Shown in pieces: positions 24,752 through 32,280 of a DNA stretch of 60,378 nucleotides (the stretch's first letter is position 1; each line of letters starts with the position of its first letter). Below the pieces are notes generated by a model that searched no databases, was not told where the DNA came from, and saw only the letters and a list, made by a program, of their open reading frames with translations. The stretch covers positions 157,210 through 217,587 of the forward strand of contig NZ_ANBE01000014.1 of NCBI RefSeq assembly GCF_000341145.1, written 5' to 3'. The position numbers and the translations under genes are program-made. Source of the DNA: Nocardiopsis xinjiangensis YIM 90004. Its GTDB lineage: Bacteria > Actinomycetota > Actinomycetes > Streptosporangiales > Streptosporangiaceae.

Positions 24752-25534
24752 TCACTTTCCTGAGTCCTGGCGAGATGGGGTGAGACTGGACCGTGCGGAT
24801 CGCAGCAGGTACTGGGACAGGGCCGTCGGTGGATGGCCCAGAGCCTCTGCCAACAGGGGAGAGGGAGCTCGGCAGGCGGCCGAAGTCGCCCACGACATGT
24901 ACTCGGTGCGCCTCGCAGCGAAAACCGGGTCGAACCCGGCCTTCTCCATGCTGGAGGAGAGCACGTCCGGTTCCAGTTGCACGTAGTGGAGAGTGCGGCC
25001 CTGCAGGTCGTGCAGCAGGTCGCAGACCTGGGCCATGGGAACCGTGGCCGGGCCCGTCACGTCGTAGGCCGCATGCCACCGGTCCTGGGTCCGTACCAGC
25101 TTGCCGATCAGGGCGACCACGTCAGCAGCGGCGAGCCACGGAGCGCCTTCCGGTTGCCATGCCGTCAGCAGTTGCCCCTCGGCGGCGTAGCGGGTGTTCC
25201 AGGCCAGTTCCTCGCCGAACGCGGCGCATCTGAGCACACACCATTGTTCGGCCTCGGCCACTACGGCGGACTCCCGAGCCGCCACTTCCGCCGGGAACGA
25301 TCCCGGGCGGGCCCGATCGGCCCCCAACAGTGACAGGACGATCACCGGCCTCTCAGCTCGGATCGCCGACAGATCCGCGTCTTCGTAGGAACACACGTCC
25401 TGGACGATGAGGTCGGCTTCCGCCGGCGACGAGGCGGGTTCGAGCTGATCCGACGAGGAGGCGGCGTTGAGCATCGCTTCGCGGATCGAGTCCCGCGTAC
25501 CCGTGAAGAAAACTCTCGTCTTCGATCCGGTCAC
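24752..25534 (-). CDS. NmrA/SDR-like NAD(P)-binding protein, first gene of the azole-peptide operon
   Basis: 260 residues from GTG 25534, preceded by AAAGGAG. It begins TRVFFTGTRDSIREAM, a strand-loop-helix start with a degenerate dinucleotide loop, followed by RPVIVLSLLGADRA and AYDVTGPATVPMAQVCDLL, the latter typical of atypical NmrA-type SDR proteins. The classic YxxxK pair is not obvious. It may reduce or isomerise the peptide, or be regulatory as NmrA is. It is the operon's promoter-proximal gene, divergent from the precursor genes. Confidence 0.65.
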   Translation of the reverse strand: MTGSKTRVFFTGTRDSIREAMLNAASSSDQLEPASSPAEADLIVQDVCSYEDADLSAIRAERPVIVLSLLGADRARPGSFPAEVAARESAVVAEAEQWCVLRCAAFGEELAWNTRYAAEGQLLTAWQPEGAPWLAAADVVALIGKLVRTQDRWHAAYDVTGPATVPMAQVCDLLHDLQGRTLHYVQLEPDVLSSSMEKAGFDPVFAARRTEYMSWATSAACRAPSPLLAEALGHPPTALSQYLLRSARSSLTPSRQDSGK

Positions 25535-25767
25535 CTGGGTCCTCTCCTTTCTGTCGTTCGTCGCATTGACGACACCGGATCGACTCTCTCAAGCCGGAAA
25601 CATCGAAGGCAAGAAGATGGCTTTCACCCGGTGTCATCTTTTCGGGTGACACGGGGGTCGCCTGTTCGGGTGACTTACGTGGGGCTGTCTCTTCTCTTAT
25701 GTTCGTGTTGGGTGGTCGTGCTTGTCGCGGGCGTCCGTGTTTTGGATAGATACAATCGGAGAGGGCG
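25535..25767. promoter_or_regulatory. divergent promoter region between the azole-peptide operon and its precursor genes
   Basis: 233 bp separating the leftward modification operon from precursor 1. It contains an unusual set of motifs: TCACCCG at 25624-25630, then TTCGGGTGAC at 25641-25650 and again at 25665-25674, the last two 24 bp apart and inverted relative to the first. A related TTCGGGCGTC recurs at 25940-25949 ahead of precursor 2. The spacing suits a regulator binding several helical turns. Before each precursor a TTGTCG...TAGATA/TACAAT stretch (25722-25756 in copy 1) could be a shared promoter, with a CGGAGAG ribosome site. Which of the two nearby regulators binds is unknown. Confidence 0.5.
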
Positions 25768-25868
25768 ATGAACGAACTGTTGGCTGAGGTTCCTGTTGTT
25801 GAGGTGACCCCGTTCGGCGAGGAATCTGTGTATTTCGAGCCGGTGGCAGCGGCCTCCAGCAGCAGCGT
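25659..25868 (+). repeat. direct repeat copy 1 carrying promoter and leader of precursor 1
   Basis: About 210 bp that recurs at 25934-26143 with a constant 275-bp offset and only scattered differences. The unit spans the upstream region, ribosome site, entire leader codons and the four Ser codons, then stops matching inside the core codons. This is a recent tandem duplication of precursor gene plus promoter. Confidence 0.9.
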
Positions 25869-25893
25869 CGTCTGCTGCTGTTGCTGCGCCTGA
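25768..25893 (+). CDS. azole-peptide precursor 1 (41 aa, Ser/Cys-rich core)
   Basis: A short gene encoding 41 residues. The leader begins MNELLAEVPVVEVTPFG, is acidic, and ends in FEPVAAA. The core is SSSSVVCCCCCA, ending at TGA. A run of four Ser and five Cys is the ideal substrate for a YcaO/E1/SagB set, giving contiguous oxazoles and thiazoles. AAA before the first Ser is a reasonable but unproven leader-cleavage point. The ribosome site CGGAGAG lies just upstream. Codon use (GTT, TTG, CCT) is less G/C-rich than in neighbouring genes. It is the natural substrate of the divergent operon. Confidence 0.93.
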   Translation: MNELLAEVPVVEVTPFGEESVYFEPVAAASSSSVVCCCCCA

Positions 25894-25933
25894 TTATATT
25901 GTTTCTCCCAAAAGTTGAGAAGGAACTCGTGTC

Positions 25934-26143
25934 CGCCTGTTCGGGCGTCTCACGTGGGGCTGTCTCTTCTTTTGTGTCCGTGTTGGGTGGTCGTGCTTGT
26001 CGCGGGCGTCCGTGTTTTGGATAGATACAATCGGAGAGTGCGATGAACGAACTGTTGGCTGAGGTTCCTGTTGTTGAGGTGACCACGTTCGGCGAGGAAT
26101 CTGTGTATTTCGAGCCGGTGGCAGCGGCCTCCAGCAGCAGCCT
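25934..26143 (+). repeat. direct repeat copy 2 carrying promoter and leader of precursor 2
   Basis: Second copy of the 210-bp unit at 25659-25868, in the same orientation, 275 bp downstream. Differences in the leader coding part are minimal (one Pro-to-Thr change), while sequence beyond the Ser codons is unrelated in detail. See copy 1. Confidence 0.9.
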
Positions 26144-26168
26144 CATCTCCTGCTGCTGCTGCAGCTGA
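26043..26168 (+). CDS. azole-peptide precursor 2 (41 aa, variant core)
   Basis: Also 41 residues. The leader is identical to precursor 1 except Thr for Pro at residue 15 (VEVTTFG), and the core is SSSSLISCCCCS. Compared with precursor 1, the four Ser are kept, the hydrophobic pair VV becomes LI, the first Cys becomes Ser, and the last residue becomes Ser. Both should be modified by the same enzymes, since the leader is what they recognise. The result would be two related polyazole peptides. Two GC-rich hairpins follow the stop. Confidence 0.93.
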   Translation: MNELLAEVPVVEVTTFGEESVYFEPVAAASSSSLISCCCCS

Positions 26169-26200
26169 TCCACAGATAGAACGGGTACTGCCCGACGGGT

Positions 26201-26239
26201 GGTGCCCGCGCGGAACACGCACCGGTCGGCGCGGGCACC
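26201..26239 (+). terminator. hairpin after precursor 2
   Basis: Perfect 11-bp stem GGTGCCCGCGC (26201-26211) with GCGCGGGCACC (26229-26239) and a 17-nt loop, 32 bp beyond the precursor 2 stop. No long T-run follows. It probably ends the short precursor transcript. Confidence 0.65.
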
Positions 26240-26253
26240 CTCGATTTCCTGGG

Positions 26254-26300
26254 GCCCCGGTCAGTGGCCGTGAGCGTTCCAACGGCCGCTCGACCGGGGC
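26254..26300. terminator. second hairpin between convergent transcripts
   Basis: Outer stem GCCCCGGTC (26254-26262) with GACCGGGGC (26292-26300), inner stem GGCCG with CGGCC. It lies between precursor 2 and the convergent regulator gene and could stop transcription from either side. Confidence 0.55.
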
Positions 26301-26442
26301 ACCGGTCGGCCGACTGTGCCGGATCCATGCGTGGAGTCCCCGCTCCTCGCCGGTCCGGAGCGAGGCCGACGCCGATCATTGATGTCGTACAGGACTGCTG
26401 AACGGAGGCGCGCCCGATCCCGCTGTCGGCCGCCCGTCCCGT

Positions 26443-28683
26443 TCAGCCGTGTTCGGGCAACAGAGCCAGTTCGGCCACGGCTTGGTCGCGGTATTTGCTG
26501 AACAACGGCCCCGCCGAGTATTCGGCGACCTTTTCCAAGCACTCCCTGGCACGTTCGTGGTCACCAGCCATGCGCCATGCTCTGCCTTCGGGCAGTGCGA
26601 TCTCTTCCTCGGCGCTGTACATGCCGCCTTCGGACACGAGAGAACGCGCCTGCTGATAGGTCTCAGCGGCTGCGCGCCACTCTTTCAACCCGGTCAGACA
26701 ATCACCGATGCATCGCAGTGTGAACCCCCGGTACAGCAGCTGGACCGCTGTACTCGTCTCTCCTGCGCGCCGAATCAGCTGTGCGTACAGACGCCGGTGG
26801 ACACCCAGGGCCTCTTCGAAACGACCGAGGGAATGCAGGACCCGGCCATATGAGTTGTATGCGGATACACGTATCTCGAAGAACCCGAAATCGTCCGAGA
26901 GGGCGGCGGCCTGCTCCGCGTGTTCCAGCGCCTCTCCGGGGTCGCCCAGGCGCAAAAGCTCCATGGCCAGGTAACTGTTGGCCCATGCCTGCTCACGGCG
27001 ATCACCCGTCTCGGTCGCGATTGCCAAAGCTGCGGTGTTCGTTTCGAACCCGGCGCGGGGCTGGTTCATGCAGACGTACTGTGCCCAGCCGAGGAAATTG
27101 AGGAGCACGGCCTCCTCCTGCGGGTCCCCGAGCTCTTGCGCGGCTTCCACGCCCAAACGGAACACCTGGTCCCAGGGCATCGCGTAGATGCGGCTGTCGG
27201 AGTACCAGTGCATCGCTCTGCCGACATCGAGTACTTCGCGATGCCAGCCCAGCCGAGCCGCGCGCCGTTGGGCGGGCAGCCAATTCGCGGCTTCCAGGTC
27301 GAGCCAGGCAACGGCCTCCTCACGTGAGGAGAACGCGCCTGTGGGTTGCGCATCGGGCGCACACAACCGAGCGGCTTCGCACGCTGTGTCCAGTATGTGC
27401 CTGAGCAGCCTTGTGCGTGAGAGCTCCTGCTCGCCCGAGGGTTCCTCCGACCGGAGGCAATCATCTGCGAACACTCTGATCAGGTCGTGGAACTGGAACC
27501 GGCCGGGGACGGTGGCGTGCTGCAGAAGGCCGGCGTCGGTGAGCTCCTCCAGGAAGATGTCGACCTCGGCCCGGTCCACCCCGGTGCACACGGCTGCCAT
27601 CTCGGTTCCGAAGTCCACCCCGGGTACGGCGGCCAGCCGCCGGAACACGGACCGGGTCTCCCGGTCGAGGCGCCGGTACGAGAGCTCGAAAGCCGACCGG
27701 ACGCGGAGGTCGCCCGCCGAGAGCCTCCGCAGCCTGGTTCGCTCGTCCTCCAGCTTCTCCCTGAGGTATCGCAGGGACCAGTGGGGCCGCGTCGCCAAGC
27801 GGTTCCCGAGGATCCGGATCGCCAACGGCAGATGTGCGCACAGCGTGGTCAACTCTGCTGCGGACTGCGGTTCGGCATCGACCCTGTCGGCGCCGACGAT
27901 GTCGGCCAGCAAGAACACGGCGTTCTCACTCTTCAACGGGGCGAGCCGGAGCCACCTGACACGGTCCAGGCCCACGAGCATGCGCCGGCTCGTCACCAGG
28001 GTCAGACAACCCCTCCCGGTGACGAGCAACGGCCGCACCTGTGATTCGTCGGCCGCGTTGTCCAGGAGCAAGAGCATCCTGCGTTCGTGCACGAGCGCCC
28101 GGAACAGGTTCGAACACTCGGATTCGTTTTTCGGGGTACGCGAGCTGGGGACGCCGAGCCGATGCAACAGCCTCTGCAATGTGGCCCGGGGGGTGAGGGG
28201 CTCCTCGTCCATCCCCCGCAGGTCCACGGCCATGCACCCGTCCGGGAACTCAGCGGCCAGGTCGTGAGCCGCAGCCACCGCGAGCGCGGTCTTGCCCACA
28301 CCGGGAGGGCCGACCACGGCCACGGTCGCCCCGGTCCCGGCCTCTGCGCGCAGGGTCGCCAGCTCCTCTTCGCGGCCCACCAGGTTCGGTCTCGGGGAGG
28401 GCAGCGCACAGGTGCTCTCCGTGTCCGGGTCCGTTCCGGTACGGCGCCTGCGCATATGGGCGATGAGCAGGAACTCCTCGCGTTCACCGCCTTCCAGACC
28501 CAGCCCTTTCGCAAGTACTTCCGCTGATCGTTGTTGAGCCGACCGGGCACGTCCGCGTTCCAGATCGCGCAGTGCACGGACACTCATGCCCGAAGCCCTG
28601 GCCAGTTGTGCCTGGGACATCCCCGATGACATGCGATGTTTCAACAGCAGTTCTCCGAAGTCCGACGTCCGTTCTCCACCCAT
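26443..28683 (-). CDS. HTH / P-loop NTPase / TPR pathway regulator
   Basis: 746 residues. Residues 8-65 are an XRE-type helix-turn-helix (MSQAQLARASGMSVRALRDL). Around 100-360 is an NB-ARC-like STAND NTPase: Walker A VVGPPGVGKTALAV, Walker B RMLLLLDNAAD, and LPLAIRILGNRLA. The C-terminal 300 residues are TPR-like helical repeats. Such proteins are signal-integrating transcription regulators, frequent in actinomycete biosynthetic clusters. It lies convergent to the precursors and divergent from the LuxR-type gene, so it is a candidate controller of the azole-peptide genes. The signal is unknown. Confidence 0.9.
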   Translation of the reverse strand: MGGERTSDFGELLLKHRMSSGMSQAQLARASGMSVRALRDLERGRARSAQQRSAEVLAKGLGLEGGEREEFLLIAHMRRRRTGTDPDTESTCALPSPRPNLVGREEELATLRAEAGTGATVAVVGPPGVGKTALAVAAAHDLAAEFPDGCMAVDLRGMDEEPLTPRATLQRLLHRLGVPSSRTPKNESECSNLFRALVHERRMLLLLDNAADESQVRPLLVTGRGCLTLVTSRRMLVGLDRVRWLRLAPLKSENAVFLLADIVGADRVDAEPQSAAELTTLCAHLPLAIRILGNRLATRPHWSLRYLREKLEDERTRLRRLSAGDLRVRSAFELSYRRLDRETRSVFRRLAAVPGVDFGTEMAAVCTGVDRAEVDIFLEELTDAGLLQHATVPGRFQFHDLIRVFADDCLRSEEPSGEQELSRTRLLRHILDTACEAARLCAPDAQPTGAFSSREEAVAWLDLEAANWLPAQRRAARLGWHREVLDVGRAMHWYSDSRIYAMPWDQVFRLGVEAAQELGDPQEEAVLLNFLGWAQYVCMNQPRAGFETNTAALAIATETGDRREQAWANSYLAMELLRLGDPGEALEHAEQAAALSDDFGFFEIRVSAYNSYGRVLHSLGRFEEALGVHRRLYAQLIRRAGETSTAVQLLYRGFTLRCIGDCLTGLKEWRAAAETYQQARSLVSEGGMYSAEEEIALPEGRAWRMAGDHERARECLEKVAEYSAGPLFSKYRDQAVAELALLPEHG

Positions 28684-28891
28684 GTCACTCCCGTCGACGA
28701 CTGGACCGGCAGTTTCCGTGATGGCCGAAGCTGCCCCAGGACAGCTCTACCCAGAGAACCGGCGCGGACGCTTGAATGGGGCCGTGCCGTTCGCAGACGA
28801 ATGCCGTGCGAGTTGAAACTCTTGTGGATCATCCGCCCACTGTTCTTCCGAATGATGTACGGGCATTCGGCTCGAGGAGAAGAATTCGATA

Positions 28892-29539
28892 ATGACGTTA
28901 ATTCAAGGGAAGGCCGGCGCTCGCGCATGTCGGGTCGTGATGGCAGATGATGGGTCGGTCGGGTGCCATGGATTACTGAACGCACTTTCTGTCAGTGGGA
29001 GCATGGACGCCACCCGCGTCGAATACGACGCGGGGGCCGTCCTCGGTTCCGTCGGAGACCTGGCTCCGGACGCGGTCATCCTGCCACTGCGGGATGACGG
29101 GGTCGTGAGCCTGATCCAACGGATCCGTGAAGTGTCGCGGGGATCGGTGCGCGTGCTCATCGCCGGTGAGCTGGGGCCCTTGATGGAGCGTTCGGTCTCA
29201 TCGGGGGCCGTTGGCCGTATCACCTGGAATTACACCGTGAGCGACGTTTCGCTGGCGGTGGTGGGAGCTTTGGGGCGTGCGAACGATAATGAGAGCGGAC
29301 AGAGCCCTTGCCTTGCCCGCGCGCCCCAGCTCAGTGTTCGCGAGCGCGAAGTTCTGGTACTGGCCGCGAAGGGCCTCACCAACGCCAGTATCGCCCGCGC
29401 GATTTCGCTCAGTGAATCCACGATCAAGACCTACTGGCGTCGCATATTCAAGAAACTCGATGTGCATGACAGGACCAATGCCGTCGCATCGGCCATCGCC
29501 CGGGGCGCGATTGTTTCGCCCCTTTCGGGGGTTCATTGA
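28892..29539 (+). CDS. LuxR-type regulator with degenerate receiver domain
   Basis: 215 residues. The C-terminus is a classic LuxR/NarL helix-turn-helix (LSVREREVLVLAAKGLTNAS, then STIKTYWRRIFKKLDVHDR). The N-terminal 125 residues have response-regulator topology, but the expected phospho-acceptor strand reads DAVILPLRDDG, with no Asp in the usual place, and no kinase gene is adjacent. It is probably phosphorylation-independent. GAGGAGAAG precedes the start. Its stop overlaps the M20 gene by one base. Confidence 0.88.
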   Translation: MTLIQGKAGARACRVVMADDGSVGCHGLLNALSVSGSMDATRVEYDAGAVLGSVGDLAPDAVILPLRDDGVVSLIQRIREVSRGSVRVLIAGELGPLMERSVSSGAVGRITWNYTVSDVSLAVVGALGRANDNESGQSPCLARAPQLSVREREVLVLAAKGLTNASIARAISLSESTIKTYWRRIFKKLDVHDRTNAVASAIARGAIVSPLSGVH

Positions 29540-30759
29540 TGTCGATGCCTGAAAAGAAGGAAGCAGGCGCTGGGGTGGGTGTTATTTCGAGCTCGGAATC
29601 ATTTCAACAGGAGCTTGTTCGTCTCCGTCGTTCACTACACCGAACGCCGGAGACCGGTCTGAATCTTCCACGGACCCAGGAAAAAATCCTGGAAGAGCTC
29701 GAAGGCCTGGATCTGGAGATCACGACCGGCGAGGGACTCACCTCGGTCACCGCGGTCCAACGCGGCCGGGAGCCGGGCCCGACCGTGTTGCTGCGCGCGG
29801 ACATGGACGGGCTGCCGCTCGGTGAGGAGGGGCAGCACCCCTTTGTCTCACGGCATGCTGGGGCGATGCACGCCTGCGGGCACGACATGCACATGGCCAT
29901 GCTCGTCGGTGCAGCGCGGCTTCTCCACGGGGCCGACTTCCCCGGATCGATCGTGTACATGTTCCAGCCGGGAGAGGAGGGGCACGGCGGCGCTGAACTG
30001 ATGGTTCAGGAGGGTGTCCTCACCGCCGCGGGACAACGGCCGGTGGCCGCCTACGCTCTGCACGTGGTGGCGTCGATGCTGCCCGGCGGTATCTTCGTGT
30101 CGCGCCCCGGAGTCGTTCTCGGCGGCTCGGACACGATTCGTCTGACGGTCCGCGGGACCGGCGGGCACAGCGCGATGCCGCACAGGACCCGCTCTCCGCT
30201 GCCGGCCGCCTGTGCTGTGGTCTCCTCCGTGCAGAACGCTCTCAGCTCCTCCATCGACCCGTTCGATCCCGTGGTCGCCGGCACCACCGGCCTCCATGCC
30301 GGCGAGGCCGACAACGCCATCCCCGACCGGGCCGAGATCACCCTGTCGCTCCGCTCCTTCTCGGCCGAAGCCCGCCGCAAGGCCAAGGAGGAGATCGTCC
30401 GGCTCGCCGAGGGGATCGCTTCGGCCCATGACGTCGGGGTCGACATCCGGACCTGTGAGGGATATCCGGTCACCAGGAACGACCCGAAGGAGACGGCGTT
30501 CGCCGCGGCCACGGTCCAACAGGTCTTCGGCCCGGACCGTTACGTGCAGGTCGCACGGCCGCTGCCCGCCTCCGAAGACTTCTCCTACGTCCTGGACGAA
30601 GTGCCCGGTGCCTACGTGTCCCTGGGAGCCTGTCCGCCGGGGGTCCCTCCTGAGGAGGCGGCCCCCAACCACTCGCCGCGTGCGGCGTTCGACGAGGGCG
30701 TGCTGGGCGACGGCGCCCGCTATTACGCGGAGTTGGCACTCCGGCGACTACGTGCGTGA
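29539..30759 (+). CDS. M20-family amidohydrolase (hippurate hydrolase/IAA-amino acid hydrolase type)
   Basis: 406 residues from ATG 29539, one-base overlap with the LuxR stop; a TTG at 29536 is an alternative start. Metal-binding motifs are MHACGHDMHMAMLVGAA, PGEEGHGGAEL, the His in YALHVVAS, and the late PASEDFSYV. The family removes acyl groups from N-acyl amino acids or cleaves dipeptides in the cytoplasm. Coupled to the LuxR-type regulator near a RiPP cluster, it could trim the N-terminus of the mature peptide, or inactivate it as self-protection. Both are inference. Confidence 0.88.
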   Translation: MSMPEKKEAGAGVGVISSSESFQQELVRLRRSLHRTPETGLNLPRTQEKILEELEGLDLEITTGEGLTSVTAVQRGREPGPTVLLRADMDGLPLGEEGQHPFVSRHAGAMHACGHDMHMAMLVGAARLLHGADFPGSIVYMFQPGEEGHGGAELMVQEGVLTAAGQRPVAAYALHVVASMLPGGIFVSRPGVVLGGSDTIRLTVRGTGGHSAMPHRTRSPLPAACAVVSSVQNALSSSIDPFDPVVAGTTGLHAGEADNAIPDRAEITLSLRSFSAEARRKAKEEIVRLAEGIASAHDVGVDIRTCEGYPVTRNDPKETAFAAATVQQVFGPDRYVQVARPLPASEDFSYVLDEVPGAYVSLGACPPGVPPEEAAPNHSPRAAFDEGVLGDGARYYAELALRRLRA

Positions 30760-31147
30760 GCCGATCGGCCGCGGCGGTGCCGAACAGGTTCTGGCTCCTG
30801 AACCTGAGCTGTGAGGGCTGCCTGGGCACGGGTTCGCCCGGACGCCCGCCCACGGGTCCGGTTGCTCCGTGGACCGGGCCCGTTCAGGGCCCTCGCCGAA
30901 AGCTCGCGGCCCCGAGCGTGGTGAGCAGGCCGACGGACGGGCGCCTCCGGCCGGGCCCGCGTCAGTGCTCACTGCCGCACTGCCTGGGCTTCTGCCCGAG
31001 CCCGGTCCAGATCGAGTCGGCGGCCCTGTTCGGTCGCCACCGCCGTATGACGTTTGACCAGGTGGGGGCGGTGGCGGATGTGTGCCCGCTCTTGGTTCCG
31101 GGCCCCGACGAACTGCTCCGTGGGGGCCTCGCTCCACCTGTGTGAGG
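30760..31147. other. non-coding or degenerate region
   Basis: 388 bp with no frame of convincing coding character on either strand. It adjoins the IS3 remnant at 31263-31389 and may be decayed mobile-element DNA, but I cannot recognise a protein in it. Confidence 0.4.
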
Positions 31148-32050
31148 TCACGGGTGCCCGTCCGGTCGCGTGTGACGGTTTTCCCGGGGAGGCCGACAAA
31201 TCCAGTAGAGGGCAACCTGTCGGTGTCGGTCAGTGGATGGGCCGGACCTGCCGGAGAAGCAACTACACATCCTCACAGCCGGCGGGGCGGGTGACCGCCC
31301 CCTCATGCGTGGTCGGGTTCCGGCGGACTTCCATCGCCATGCGGGCGGCGCGTTCACCCAGTTCATCGGGGTGCTTCCTCGGTCGGCATGCTCCTCCTCC
31401 TTCCCAGGGGTGAGAGCCTCCACCACACCCGGAACGAAACAGATCCAGGCCAGCTCCCGCGCCCGGCGCCGGTCGAGTGCGAGCAGACTGCGCGCGCCCG
31501 GAGCGAACGCCGTCGGTCCGTGTTGGGTGGCCGCACGCAGCCGTCGCCAGCGCCGCGAATGCGCCTGGTGGCTGCGCTCGGTCACCCGCCGCCCTCGGGC
31601 GTGCTGCCCGTTCCGGGCCTCCTGCGGGGTGGCGTCGATCATCAACACGTGCATCTCGTACCGGCGGAGTCGGCAGAGCAGGGCGAGCAGCACGCGGACC
31701 GGGCTCCGGGTCCCGCACTCGTGCGCCACCACCGGGCCGCCGCGCAGCGCCGCGGCCATCCGGGCCAGGTGTAGTACGTGCACCACCCAGCGCCACAGTG
31801 GGTAGGGGACCCGACCGAGCAATGGTCCCAACCGGTACCGCGACTGCAGCGAGTCGATCACCCGCACACCGTCCACGGTGAGCACGGGTCGCTCCTCGTT
31901 TCCGCGGAGCCCGAACAGCCGCCGCAACAGGGTGCTCTTCCCGGCCCCGGGGACCCCGGCCACCAGGACCAGGGACCGCCGGGGGTAGACCATGCCGTGC
32001 ACTGTTGCGTCGTTCACCGTGGGCACGTACTGCGCCGGCCCTTGGAACAT
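31148..32050 (-). CDS. P-loop kinase/AAA-like protein with a rearranged C-terminus
   Basis: 300 residues as an open frame. A Walker A motif sits near residue 32 in VLVAGVPGAGKSTLLRRLFG; later HVLMIDATPQEARNGQHARGR resembles the lid of small nucleotide-type kinases. Protein-like sequence ends near RELAWICFVPGVVEAL (about residue 222). The remaining 75 residues are Arg/Pro-rich and are read out of frame through an IS3 orfA remnant. I conclude that the native 3' end was lost or extended by an insertion. A start at the internal MVYPRRS (residue 20) is possible. Substrate unknown; it is 230 bp downstream of the PKS on the same strand. Confidence 0.6.
   Translation of the reverse strand: MFQGPAQYVPTVNDATVHGMVYPRRSLVLVAGVPGAGKSTLLRRLFGLRGNEERPVLTVDGVRVIDSLQSRYRLGPLLGRVPYPLWRWVVHVLHLARMAAALRGGPVVAHECGTRSPVRVLLALLCRLRRYEMHVLMIDATPQEARNGQHARGRRVTERSHQAHSRRWRRLRAATQHGPTAFAPGARSLLALDRRRARELAWICFVPGVVEALTPGKEEEHADRGSTPMNWVNAPPAWRWKSAGTRPRMRGRSPAPPAVRMCSCFSGRSGPSTDRHRQVALYWICRPPRENRHTRPDGHP
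31263..31389 (-). pseudogene. IS3-family orfA (HTH) remnant
   Basis: On the minus strand, a frame reading PRKHPDELGERAARMAMEVR then NPTTHEGAVTR strongly resembles the start of IS3-type OrfA proteins. An ATG at 31389 with an AAGGAGGAGG ribosome site is one base out of frame with it, so the gene is frameshifted, and it stops after about 40 residues. No orfB or terminal repeats are recognisable next to it. It overlaps the distal reading frame of the P-loop gene. Confidence 0.65.
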
Positions 32051-32280
32051 CTTCGGTAGCTCCTCAAAGCCGACCTTCGCGCCGGGGTGCGGCTCTGCAG
32101 CGGCCGCGTCACCAATGTCATGACGCTACCGGGCATCGACCATTCCGAAAAATGCCGAAGCAACCTCGACCGGACGTGCCGTGGTCCCGAGTGCCGGGGG
32201 AGAACCGGACACCTGCGTGGGCAGCCCCGAAAGTGGGTGTGAGGACCGGGGCCAGGCACGGACTGGCCCCGAACCGAGTG

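Noticed and set aside
25697-26218. 173-codon minus-strand frame across the precursor duplication
   Set aside because: It exists only because the duplicated precursor DNA happens to be open on the other strand; the plus-strand precursors have leaders, ribosome sites and azole-type cores.
19723-30759. Thiopeptide or lanthipeptide cluster
   Set aside because: No split LanB dehydratase, pyridine synthase or LanC is present; only azole-forming enzymes are.
30756-31145. 130-codon plus-strand open frame after the M20 gene
   Set aside because: Composition and lack of motifs look random; no ribosome site.
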